DNA from: Apostichopus japonicus
Lineage: Eukaryota; Echinodermata; Holothuroidea; Aspidochirotida; Stichopodidae
Length of the DNA stretch: 64,000 nucleotides
Direction: 5' to 3'
NCBI RefSeq assembly: GCF_037975245.1
Contig: NC_092576.1
Coordinates: forward strand, 820,501-884,500
The position numbers and the translations under genes are program-made. Within the stretch, counting starts at the first letter, position 1; every line of letters starts with the position of its first letter. Below the pieces are notes generated by a model. It was not told the origin of the DNA, searched no databases, and worked only from the letters and a program-made list of their open reading frames with translations. Below, piece by piece: positions 24,776-35,032 of the stretch.

Positions 24776-25589
24776 GGGTTAAAATGTCTTGCAACAAACT
24801 TTTCAAATGGTTTCTCGGTATTAACCTGACATGTTTACATTTTAAGGTTGCTTTAGTTTCATATTTATTTACATATTAAAGGGAAATAGTAACTGTTTGA
24901 ATTGTCAAACTGTACCTACAAAAAATCTGTATTTTTTTTTTTGGGGGGGGGGGGGGGTAGATTTGTTATTGTATACAGTTGTGAAAGGTTGAGGCAGGGT
25001 TGGTATATCAAACAAACATTTAATTTTGTGTGTTTAACAGATCAGGTGCCAGCAGTGTCCCTATGATCACTTATAATTTTGATCTTGAAGCTGCTTTTAT
25101 TTCTAGTATGTAGAATCAATGTGAGATGTGTAACCATTTGGCTTTTGTTTGAAACGATGTTTAAATTTTACAGTTCATCAATCATCTAAGCACAATCAAA
25201 ATGTTAGCAATATATGCCTTGGCTCCTTGTTAAAGCAATTGCAGATACAATGGTGTATCAATATTTTTCGGTTTGTGTGTCCTTGTTTAAAACATAAAAT
25301 GGTTAGCTTCAATTGACTATATGTTGGAAATTATCAGTGATATTATATTCACTTATTTAGACCAGAGTTGCTTGAAAGAGACCAACATTAAGCTGTAATT
25401 GATTGTGTGTTGCACCTGTACCTTGTGTAGTTGAGTCAACATGCAGGAGGTCTTCTGTGGTCAACACATTTCAAGAACTGAATATAGTAAACAATGGCAA
25501 AATATGGATAGCTAATATTTTCAGCTTTAATATTGTTGATATGTGTTTATCCCCATTGTGAGTTTATGTAATTATTGCTTTGGATGGAA
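24776..25589. other. Spacer inside foldback element
   Basis: AT-rich DNA after the last SAM-type exon, with a T/G homopolymer block at 24931-24957. Possibly the 3' untranslated part of the captured gene. No other gene is seen. Confidence 0.4.
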
Positions 25590-25684
25590 GTCACAGATCA
25601 TTTAACTAGGTAAATAGAAGTCAAGCACTGAATGCTGTGAGAATTCATACTGGAGGAACAATCTGAAGTCGGTCCAAAATGAAG

Positions 25685-26497
25685 AAGATGTCATCAATGT
25701 AGCGCCACCAGATAAGGGGACGGCAGGGAGCCGTACTGAGCATGCGTTCTTCAAGGCTAGACATAAACAGACATGCAAAGGAAGGAGCCATCCTGGTTCC
25801 CATGGCAGTCCCGTGTCTTTGAAGGTAATGCTTGTCCATGAACGTGAAGTTGTTTTTGGTGAGAACCTGTTGCATGAGAGCTTTGATGTCAGAGATGGGT
25901 GGACAAGGGTGGACCTTCTTAGACATGGCTGCACACGTGGCTGCGATACCTTCAGCATGAGGGATGTTAGTGTACAGAGAAGTGACGTCGAAAGTACCGA
26001 TGATGGCTGTACTGGGGATTTGGTTTTTGATATCTTCAAGTTTCCTGAGGAAATCTGGAGTGTCATGGATATAAGAATTAATCTGAGGAACAAGAGGTTT
26101 GATGAAGTGGTCCACAAACAAGGATATCTTCTCTGTGGGGGACCCATTGCCCGAAATGATAGGCCTACCAGGGTTACCAGGCTTGTGAATTTTGGGCAGG
26201 AGATAAAACCTGGCTGCCTTACAGTCTGTGGGAGAAAGGAAAGAAACAGCCTTCTTAGAGATCTGGTTCCGCTGGTACATATCAGTGATGGTCTGTTTTA
26301 TCTGCTGGGAGAAAATATCTGTGGGATCAGAATCAAGAAGAGTGTAAATATCACTGTTGGAGAGATGACGCATGGCTTCCTTGATGTAATCCTGTTGATC
26401 CTGGATGACAACTGCAGAACCTTTGTCGGCTGGCTTGATGATAATGTCACTGCGAGACATCAGTGAGGAGAGTGCTGTACGCTCATCTCTTGATCTC
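25685..26497 (-). pseudogene. Penelope-like RT, N-terminal and palm part (inverted segment)
   Basis: Reverse transcriptase core of a Penelope-like element on the minus strand. Motifs in order: SDIIIKPADKGSAVVIQDQQ (the KPADKG signature), FYLLPKIHKPGNPGRPIISG (finger), TFDVTSLYTNIP (motif A with catalytic Asp), GTAMGTRMAPSFACLFM (motif B) and IWWRYIDDIFFI (motif C). The frame is open across this stretch. After FFI an extra T shifts the frame, and homology to the element ends at about 25683. Methionine codons further upstream on this strand (to 26652) lie in the antisense of the plus-strand segment and are not part of the protein. No thumb or nuclease follows in this direction. Confidence 0.88.
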
Positions 26498-26499
26498 AC

Positions 26500-27593
26500 A
26501 TTGATGACATCTTCTTCATTTGGACCAGTGATGAGGATAGCCTGCTCACCTTCATCAATCACGTCAATTCTTTCCACAGCACCATCAAATTCACCTCTGA
26601 TTACTCTCACCAACAGGTTAACTTTCTCGATGTGACTGTTCGCAAGGAACACGGTTCTCTCTCTACAGATTTATACACCAAGCCCACAGACACACACCAG
26701 TATCTCCATTATTCAAGCTGCCATGCCCGTCACTGCAAGTCTGGAAATGCCTACAGTTAAGCACTTCGTCTTCGTCGCATTTGCTCTAACAATTCCTCTT
26801 TCATTCGCCATACAGATGCTTTGGAAAAACACCTTATTGCCAGGGGCCATAGTGCCAGAAGGGTGCGTGAAGCCATTCAGAGAGTCCGCTCCCTTTCCAG
26901 ACCATCTACTTTGGCAGTGAAGGACAAAAGGGACGAGATTGCGACAACAAGCTGCCCCTGGTTGTTACTTTCCACCCAAATCTTCCTCCCCTTCAGAAAA
27001 TCACCTCTAACAACCACAACATTCTCCTCACTTCAGATAGACTCCAACGAGCCGTCCCTGAAAAACCCATCATCGCCTACAGACGACCACGCAACCTACG
27101 AGACCTTCTTGTACGTGCTGCTGTTCCACCTCTAACTTCTAACCCCACACCCATTCAGCATGGTACCTTCAAATGTGATCGTACTTCGAGATGCATCGTC
27201 TGCAGCCACCACATTGTTGAATCCAATTCCATCACCAGCCACAGCATGCAACTCACACACAAGACTAAGGGTCACATCACTTGCACTACCACCAATGTCA
27301 TTAATCTGATCTCTTGTAGAGTTTGCGGCATCCAGTATGTTGGCGAAACCAAAACCACCCTCAAGAAGCGATTCTATGGTCACAGATCCACAGTCAACAC
27401 CATGAAGACTGAGACCCCAGTTGGAGAACATTTTAACCTTCCCAACCATACCATTAACGACATGTCCCTACAGGGGATTGAATCCTTAGGTAGCCGTCCT
27501 GACCTAGTACGAATCAGCAGAGAGAGGCTCTGGATGCAACGCCTTCGTACCATTCAACCTCATGGGCTGAACATTCAGGAAGGACATGACTAA
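26500..27593 (+). pseudogene. Penelope-like RT C-terminus and GIY-YIG endonuclease
   Basis: The sense-oriented remainder of the element. It opens with IDDIFFIWTSDEDSLLTF (a second copy of motif C), then FTSDYSHQQVNFLDVTV and STDLYTKPTDTHQYLHYS, the thumb signature. A stop codon TAA replaces a residue at about 26758 (NAYS-stop-ALRLRRIC). A frameshift near 26955 moves the reading to PLVVTFHPNLPP and on. The linker has a Cys cluster (CDRTSRCIVCSHH, about 27177-27220), as in many Penelope-like elements. The nuclease reads CRVCGIQYVGETKTTLKKRF then YGHRSTV, with EHF, and the C-terminal RERLWMQRLRTIQPHGLN; stop at 27593. GIY-YIG domains cut the target DNA. Non-functional here because of the inversion, stop and frameshift. 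Confidence 0.87.
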
Positions 27594-27900
27594 CTTTCCT
27601 CTGTCCCCCACTCCTTCTCCCCTTTCTCCCCCCCCCCCCTTTCAATCTTCTTCTCACAGCTCTCTTCCCCTCCTTTTTTCTCCACACCTTTCTGTCTTTG
27701 TCCCTCTCCAGTTTATTCCTTACCCTGTGCCTTTAATCCTCTCTTTGTCCCTCCACAGTTTATCTCATTCCTCTCCTCTTCTCCTGTTTCTTTCTACTTA
27801 TAATGCCCTTTCATCCATCTCATTGTGTTCACCGTGCTCATTAACCTGTCTGTATTCTGTGCGTGTTTTTGTCCCCTCTGTTACTGTAACTTGTCATTTA
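27594..27900. repeat. Pyrimidine-rich 3' region of the Penelope-like element
   Basis: Directly after the nuclease stop codon, strongly C/T-biased (CTTCTCCCC, TTTCTCCCC and a C run near 27629-27639). Probably the untranslated 3' region of the element. A plus-strand open frame here is compositional. Confidence 0.6.
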
Positions 27901-27904
27901 GCCT

Positions 27905-27935
27905 CTGAAGAAGATCCTGCTAGGATCGAAACGTC
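27905..27935 (+). ncRNA. Hammerhead-ribozyme-like motif at the Penelope 3' end
   Basis: Reads CTGAAGA (fits the CUGANGA core), one extra A, stem GATCC(T) with loop GCT, then (A)GGATC closing the stem, and then GAAAC and GTC. Core order, stem II and GAAA are as in a type I hammerhead. Stem III would be minimal (self-complementary ACGT), as reported for dimer-acting Penelope ribozymes. The extra A after CUGANGA departs from the canonical core. No self-cleavage is implied by sequence alone. Confidence 0.5.
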
Positions 27936-27977
27936 AGGCCAACTTACTTTTACACATTTCACCTTTTAAGTTAGCAT

Positions 27978-30496
27978 ATTTACAAGGTTTTAAGTGTTTG
28001 GCCCTTGTTAACCTCAAATGACCTTTGACCACTAGCACAATAAGTAGCATTTTTCTGCTCACTATAAACAACAACACACCAAGTTTATAAGGTTAAACAA
28101 ACTATCAGCTGAGCTGGTATGAACCAAAAGGTGTACCACCAAAAGAATTTTACTTAAAATATAATTAATGATTTTGCTACTTGCTGATCGTCTATGAATG
28201 CTTGAAGGCAACTAGTCACCGTAGTTGACCCGCTTTTCTTTGCCCGTCCTCGAAAAAGCAATGGCAACAGAAAGAAAGCTAAGTTCTTCTTTTCATCTGT
28301 AAAGAGATTAAGGCAAGAAATGAGAATGCTTGCAGGTATAAACGACAAAAAATTAATAAGGCACAATATAGTCTGACCATATAAAACTTCAAAGACTGAC
28401 GATAAAATTCAAGGGATACATCGCCCTAAATTTGCTCCACAACTTAAGGCTCATACACATTAATAACAGCAACATGAAAGTTAATGTGACATGTGTACTC
28501 ATAGGGGACCTACACATTTGTATTAGAAGACTTAATTACCTACCCTACACACTAATTTCAAGGCAAATTTTGTAAGATTTTGAAGGGAAAAAATGAAAAA
28601 GCCCATAGTGCTAACCTTTCATTGACACAGTTGTACTGAAATCTGAATACAATTGTCCAAAGATTTTTGAAAGAATTATTCAAACCCTATGTGGAACCTA
28701 CAGACAACACTGATACATGTCCAAGTGACTGTCATTAAGTTAATATTATAACAGGGCTGGGTCTCACTTCAACCACACACAAACCCGAAAGCGGCTACAA
28801 AAAAAAAATAGTAGCCAATTAATCATATTGAGTGTAATGATTGGAGAAAGTTTGCAGAAAGGTTCAGAAGCCACTATTGACATTAACCTGATTTGGTCCA
28901 TTCAGATCAGTTGATTTTGATAGATTTTTAAAAATTAACAATCCACCAAAAACATATTTTGATGGTATATCCAAATATTGACCCATCTTTACAGATATAC
29001 TGGAAAGAGAAACTCTATTGTCATGGCATAAGCTCTGAATGAAGCTAGCAATGAATTCACAGGCCACGACTACATTAAATTAGGCTTACCATCAGTCAGT
29101 GCATCCAACGTCTTCTCTAAATGCAAAAAGTTCGGCCAGTTTAGGATGATCGCCTGTATAGCACAAGATGTCCATCGTCAAATATCCCACTATGTTGTAT
29201 AATTTGTTGGCAGTTAATTGGTATTTGTAATAATTCGAAGTGCTGTTCTACCTGTAGGAAAGAGAAAAATATGCAAACAGCATTATAGGCCTATAACATT
29301 ACGAGCACTGATGTTCTATGCTATACCAATATTATTATAGCCTAGAACTCATTAAATGCCAGGCCTAACTTAGGCTACTTCGAAGTTCGAAAAACCCTCG
29401 AAGTTCGGACATCCCTTACGAATGCATAATTTCACCATGGCACAAATACAATAGTATCAATTTGACGAAACCTATGAAGCGACTTTTTTTCTAACGAGAA
29501 TGTTTCTTCTGCCATCGATAGTATCATTTTAAAAGAAGTGTGTACAAATACAATTCTGGAGCATTTTAGTGCTAAAGTGTTCGGACTTCGAAGGGTCCAT
29601 TATGATACTACTGTATGTACGTACTACTACTAGCATTAACAACGTACTGTACGTGTCTAACATTAGGCCTAAGTTGTGACATGCTAGGTCTAACGTTATG
29701 CTAATAAGGGTTAATGTGGTCATTTAATGTGGTCAAACCTTAAAGAAAACAACGGAGTACGATTTATGATTTACAACGCAAATGTGCTAAAATGAAACCT
29801 TGTCTAGCCAAGATATAGGCTAGAGAGACCTGTTGCATACGCATAGCTTACCGTAAGTTGACGAGGATCTGCATCACACAGGCGTTCGCAACGTTAATAC
29901 AATGTGAGTAATATAGACCTAGTACACACTTGCGGGCGCGCCTGTCAATCGCTTCACTACAAGCTAGCCTAACGTAATACAACTATGCTGGAAATACAAT
30001 TAGTATTACTATCAGAAGACTTTACGTATGCCTGGTATAGCCTACATGTAGCACCGAGAGAACGAACGATCATTCGATACCACTATATGTAGAGATCGCA
30101 GTGTTCGATGCACACACCAAGCAGAGGATTGTTTTTCTTTACGCTCACATTCAAATGTAGCACATAACTATGGCATTTCCCACCTCTTGAGTATAGTGCT
30201 AACAAATTCGTCAGCCATTGTGTACTTTCACTATATACGATCTACTCATGATGCATGCACATCGCGCAGAATACCAGTACAGTAATGGCGCGAAAATGCT
30301 GGTTTTTGCACAACATTGGGCAAATCAAGCTTATTTGCCCAACAGAAAGTAACAATAAACTACATCTTAATTTTTGCACAACAAAGTTTACCCATATCAG
30401 TTGTGTAATTTCTTTTACTCAATTGTTGGTTAATATTGACTCATATTGGGCAATGCTTTGTTTGCTCAACCAGTTTTGCCCAACAGTTTTTAGAGT
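27978..30496 (-). repeat. Foldback element, right arm
   Basis: Reverse-complement counterpart of the left arm, about 300 bp shorter. It abuts the 3' end of the Penelope-like element on the inside and R1 sequence on the outside. Confidence 0.85.
28181..30218 (-). pseudogene. SAMD3-like gene copy, right arm, exons 1-3 only
   Basis: Mirror copy of the left-arm gene on the minus strand. Exon 1 (30150-30218) starts ATG and reads MADEFVSTILKRWEMP, then a stop replaces the glutamate codon, and the donor is altered. Exon 2 (29090-29251) has a small insertion relative to the left copy. Exon 3 (28181-28296) is open and the same length (116 nt) as its partner, with AFFLLPLLFRGRAKKSGSTT and QAFIDDQQ. 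The last exon is absent here: the Penelope-like element occupies its place. Confidence 0.55.
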
Positions 30497-32200
30497 GTAC
30501 TGAAAGAAAAATAAAAAAGCAATGAATAGCTTAAAAATGATCTCCTTGGTAATTAAAATAAAGTTCTAAGCTTGGCCGATATTACTACTGTAAAAGAGAG
30601 TTTTGACATAAATGGATCTGTATGGTTTTTCTCCATCTACATAAGACATTTGGTTGTTTACATTAGCATCCGGCGGTATACTGTGCAACTTTCACCGACC
30701 GTACGGTAAACGATGGCAAGCGATGTAATGACCGATGCTCGCTTACATGGGCGTCAACAGGTGGGGGACGGGGGGGACATGTCCCCCCCACTTTCAAAAG
30801 TGGAGGGGATATCATATCATTTGTCCCCCCCACTTTTCAGAGCAGTTATTAAAAAAATCACATGCATATGCGCGATTTTCTATCACAATTGCTGAGCTGA
30901 TTCAAGTAGAATCTAGCTTAAGAATCATTATCAATAAATTGCACTGGAAATTAGAACAGTGCTTGGCCCTTTATCCCCCTTCCTCCGATATTCACCCTCC
31001 CCGTTTCGTCCGAGACCTCTGATAAAAGTTTGTGCGATGTTTGAACGATGTTTTAGAGTGTTTTGTGGAAGCACCCCTTCTCGCCAGAAATGGAATTCCC
31101 CTTGCCCTACACTGTGAATCAGAGAAAACGACGCATTTCAACTTGAAAACAAGTCGAAGACCCCACCAGGAAGGTAATATCATATATTTTAGGCCCTACA
31201 GACAGTATTCTGCCTGTATGCAGGGTATTATATGATACCAAACTACCGAAAATATTTCGTTTGAGATGGACGCTGTGTAATTCGTTTCCCTTGGTGTCAG
31301 AACGGCATCTTTCTACCAGTACTTTCTGTCGGAATTTAGTTTTGTGAGACAAAATTTCTCCTCACAGATCTGGTTCTGATGTAACTAAAAACGACTCAGG
31401 AAGGCCGTCTCCTGCGATCTAGGGGGTCTTATGTACCCAAAATTTTCTGGTACGCTACGCGCCAACCAATGGTGGCGCTCCGCTTAGATAGTATAGTGTC
31501 CCCCCCCCCCCCCACTTTCTGAAACCTGCTGACGCCCATGCTCGCTTACATGATATTGGCATCGATATGTTAAACGCGCGCTTAGCGAGCGAAAAATTTT
31601 GGCTTTTTTTCGGGCAAGTCATTACAGCCCCCAAATCCAATTGGGCTCCTACACCTTTGACTACACACATAGACAGTTTTTGGGGCTGTTCATCCTGGAA
31701 CATGCATTTCAATTCTCACTGATATGATGTTATATCTGCTCTTTGCTTTACAAATTCGAAAAAGCGTGTAGCGAGTAATTGCCAAGGGAGGGGCGAAGCC
31801 TGTAGGCAATCTATCTAAGCGAAGCTCCACCATGAGTTGGCGCGAATTTTTGGCCGAAAATGCCTCCCAGATCGCTGGAAATGACACTTCCCAGGCCTTG
31901 TAAGTTGCATCTAAGCATTGTCTATTTTGAAATTACTAGCGATGTCATAAAGAAAATTTGCTCGGGAGGGGGGGGGGGGGCGGTCGCCCCTTCCCGAAAT
32001 GCGTCATGTTACCCGACGACTCGGTTGGTTCCATATAGCACAATTGTACAATTGTTTAAGGCGTCCATACACACACACGCGTTATGATAGACCATATATA
32101 GTATTTATATAGATACATTAGTGAGAGGAAAAATGGAATCGTCAAAAATGGAGTTATCGGTGTAAGGGGTAGGGTAAGGTAATTTAAGGTTATATGGGAA
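30497..32200 (+). repeat. Interspersed repeat R1, copy 2, right half
   Basis: Continues R1 after the foldback element: GACATTTGGTTGTTTACATT (30648), TGCCTCCCAGATCGCTGGAA (31861) and GACCATATATA (about 32090) parallel 4202, 4660 and 4903 in copy 1. It is itself interrupted by the element at 30750-31537. Confidence 0.78.
30750..31537. mobile_element. 788 bp element with terminal inverted repeats and 15 bp target duplication
   Basis: Flanked by a perfect 15 bp direct repeat ATGCTCGCTTACATG (30735-30749 and 31538-31552). The ends are inverted: GGCGTCAACAGGT on the left and ACCTGCTGACGCC on the right. R1 copy 1 has the uninterrupted site at about 4299-4313 (ATGCTTGCTTATGTG). The interior carries GGGGACATGTCCCCC-type palindromes and near 31447-31490 a reversed piece of the R1 GCGCC..GGTGGCGC module. 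No coding region. The class is uncertain, because a 15 bp duplication is long for most TIR elements. Confidence 0.75.
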
Positions 32201-32404
32201 AATAACTTCATCAGAATACGTAATGTACTTTCAATGTAACTAAAATGGGAACTTCGAGTTATATCATTGTGTATGAAGCATTTTAGTGTTCAGCGTCAGT
32301 TAAAAATATGCATTGAAAGGTGCATCTGCTTGATATTTCGAATTTTCTTGATGGTTACAACTTTATATTCCCAACAATGTTGCTGCCATTTATATATTTT
32401 GCAG

Positions 32405-32495
32405 GCTCCATACCCTTTCAGGGTAGAGGATGGGGGAAGAACAATGCAAGCTACGAAGCACATGATTGTCCACAAAATATTGCCGAAATATTAAG
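32405..32495 (+). CDS. Kinase C-lobe exon (helix alpha-G region), likely same receptor gene
   Basis: Acceptor TTTTGCAG and donor GTAAGC bound 91 nt. It reads APYPFRVEDGGRTMQAT and, after a small frame change, HDCPQNIAEILR. The pattern YPF...(D)GGR.........CP..(I/L)..I(L/M) is the alpha-F/alpha-G region of tyrosine-type kinases, which normally lies about 100 residues after the exon at 18097-18248. Same strand and same domain, so I infer it belongs to the Ig-kinase receptor and that the foldback element sits in an intron. A frameshift again lies inside the exon. A nearby paralogue remnant is the alternative. Confidence 0.45.
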
Positions 32496-35032
32496 GTAAG
32501 CATCCTCGTGTATGCAGTTTCCTTTCTTTTGTTTTTGGAAAGTATTGTATAAATATTTTCTTTGCCTTGACCTAGACAGCTACCCCCTACTTTGAATGAA
32601 ATGCTATACGGAAGTTATTAGAACCGCACTATGACAACATGATATATTGCATGAAAAGCATAATATGTTTAGAAAAATCAGATTGAAAAACAGCAGTAAG
32701 TTATATATAAGGTCAGGATATGGAAATACTTCATGAACCTATGATGTCAACATGAGGTAGACAATTAATGCCTTATCTATATATACTAAATCTAACTAGG
32801 ATCACTTTTAGATTGCTTGTCAACAATCCATTAAACAGAAATATTTCCAATATCCTATCCTACAACTGTTACAAACTTAGAATATATTTCCTGTTTTGGC
32901 TCGCTTGACTTGTCAGAGTGGATTGTTTTTCAGAATGGATGGTTGGGTAGTGCCTTTTGGCCGTGACGTTTTGGATACCGCATGGCGGGTCACTTAAAAA
33001 GCACTCATTGTGCATGGGAGGCCTCATAAAGTGGGATGGGCAAAATGGGTTGAGGATATGTGCAGGCGTATAACTACCTTCGAGAAAATGTAAGGCGAGT
33101 TAAGGAAACATTATCTTTAATAATTATTTCCAATAGTTAGTCATACATTAACGTCAGTTGATAAAGTGCCAAAAATCATCTGTAAAGTTGAATTGCAGAA
33201 TACTTATCCACTCACACGTGATATTAAATCACGGTGAAAATACAAAAGAAGAAGAAGTATAGATTCATTTTAAAGGTATAGTACATTAAAGCATAAGAAG
33301 AAGTGTCCATAGTAATAAGGCAGCAAATAATTAACACATAATTATGCTCATGAACAGTACAAATTAAATATAAAATACACACAATAACAAGAGTATATGA
33401 GTGAAGCTAGTGAACAACTTCAACTTACAAAGCGTTGAAGGGTAAACAAACACGACCTTGACTTCAGCATTACCCAGCGGCATACTGGGTCACGCTATAG
33501 TTTACACAGGCTTTCTTGGAAATGTTTAGAAATATGTAAGGAACCAATAGGAAAGGTGAACGTTATAACATTGCAAGTTGATCGGTGACGTACGTCGAAC
33601 AAACGCAAATACATGCAATATGCAGATACCCACATAAAAGTCTGGCCACAAGTAAATCACTTTTATAATTCAGTGACACATTAAAACCTAATAAGCCTAT
33701 CGGTTCACGGTGGTATGTTTATGCTTACATAGCCTTAATAAACTTAAGCAAAGCAATGTCATTTACATATGAAGAAAACATATCAGGAGAACACGTGAGC
33801 CTAGACTAACGGCCAACCGAAAAGTGATAAGCGTAAGCTCAGTTGTCGGCAAATATTCTAATTTACAAGGTTTGCATGCGTGCCACGCCTTACTCCCATT
33901 TGAACGAGTTCAGTTTTTGAGCCTCTATGGATCTCGGATCACTTAGTATGCAAATTGTGTAACACAAAGGAATGAAATGACATGTCAGTATCATTGGCTA
34001 GTGGATAGCATAGTCTCTGTATTATATAGTGGATCAACTACTTCCAAGAACATAGTAAGTAAATAACTGTAAATATTATGTTACGGTGACCTTCATGTAT
34101 GCATTCCTCCTGATTGGTAGAATAATTTATCGCTCCGGACAACAATATTTGATACACATTTAATCCTGGAATTGACCCTCGGACAGTAGGTTCGCTGGAA
34201 CACCATTGGTACGGTGAGGTGGGTGTTCACTGGCCCTAGGCCTATTGATTATCTCCTTCCGGGTATTTGATAGTTTATATATAAAACGGGTTCTCTGCAG
34301 ATCCTTGGTCGGAATAATGGAGAATCTCAGATTTGCTGAAACTAAACCAGAGCAAAAAGCATCGGCAAATCTGTTGTGGATGAAATTATGGTAAACCTCC
34401 CAGTGACACTGGATGACACGTTCGTCTAGAAACAGCGCTCCTCGGTGGTTAATATCTTGAACGAACAAGGGAACTGTCTCGTCTGTTATTTAAATACCTC
34501 CTCTTTTAATATCGCACAGTTCATGGTCTGGGAACACGCGGGAAACAAATGAACAGGACTGGGACAGGTACACGCAGACACGTCACCACGTGGTGGTTGT
34601 GCAGCACAATAAACATAATTATCCGTCCGTTCATGCTATATTTGGCATTAAATTGTACGGTATGTTCGTAACGTTCTCGCCAGGTCAATTACCTAGGCTG
34701 CAGGATGTATTCAATTGGTAGCATGTGGGCACATGCTGCCTGGTGATGCAAAAATAAGTACATTGTACCTTTATAGGTATTAAATCTGATAAATGTAAGT
34801 CTTATGTCTATACATCTCATTTCTACGATCCCGTTATCGTGAGAGAATCAAGGTTTAAACTATCGTTCTGTCAACTATCGGTCGAACAACGACCATTTCT
34901 TGACCATGTTCGACGAAGCAAGTGTCATATCTAGCCTACCTAATAAATGTTCGTGCGAACTGGTCTCGAATACAGACAGTTAGGATGTTAGGAAATTGAT
35001 CTATTTAGCATTGGCTATTGAGCCAGATATGA
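32496..35032. other. Mostly unannotated flank with one LINE tail
   Basis: No further kinase exon is recognised. A minus-strand open frame at 34160-34468 (102 codons, starting MFVQDINHRGALFLDERVIQ) has no signature I know and could be chance. The only clear element is the LINE-B tail at 32896-33004. Confidence 0.4.
32896..33004 (+). mobile_element. LINE-B 3' tail, severely 5'-truncated
   Basis: About 109 bp matching the last part of LINE-B 49480-49585: GCTCGCTTGACTTGTCAGAG, GGTAGTGCC and GGCCGTGACGTTTTGGATA, then a slightly decayed hairpin ACCGC-ATG-GCGGG and the terminus CACTTAAAAAGCAC. Confidence 0.8.

Larger units (their letters stand above)
25590..27977. mobile_element. Penelope-like element, internally inverted
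   Basis: Contains both hallmarks of endonuclease-positive Penelope-like elements: a telomerase-like reverse transcriptase and a C-terminal GIY-YIG nuclease. They face in opposite directions. The N-terminal two thirds of the RT is on the minus strand (25685-26497), while the rest of the RT, the linker and the nuclease are on the plus strand (26500-27593). A hammerhead-like motif follows (27905-27935). The 3' end abuts the right foldback arm at 27977. The left limit is approximate. Confidence 0.85.
21212..30496. mobile_element. 9.3 kb foldback (inverted-repeat) element with captured SAM-type gene
   Basis: A large inverted repeat. Its termini are ACTCTAAAAACTGTTGGGCA on the left and the reverse complement on the right (ending at about 30496). 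The arms (21212-24033 and 27978-30496) are similar over about 2.5-2.8 kb. Each arm has subterminal copies of GTTGGGCAAA/TTTGCCCAAC within 230 bp of the end, like transposase-binding sites. The arms carry exons of the same gene in opposite orientation. The centre holds the gene's last exon, once only, and a Penelope-like element. The whole sits inside an R1 repeat, whose halves flank it directly. No transposase is recognised, so mobilisation in trans or an origin as an inverted duplication are both possible. The superfamily is unknown to me. Confidence 0.7.

Noticed and set aside
25813-26466. 217-codon plus-strand frame
   Set aside because: Exact antisense of the Penelope-like reverse transcriptase; it has no signature of its own.
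26501-26652. N-terminal extension of the minus-strand Penelope RT frame up to the ATG at 26652
   Set aside because: These codons are antisense to the plus-strand RT segment (IDDIFFIW...VNFLDVTV), so the true inverted part ends near 26497.
27586-27969. 127-codon plus-strand frame after the GIY-YIG stop
   Set aside because: It spans pyrimidine-rich untranslated sequence and the hammerhead-like motif; Ser/Pro/Leu bias only.
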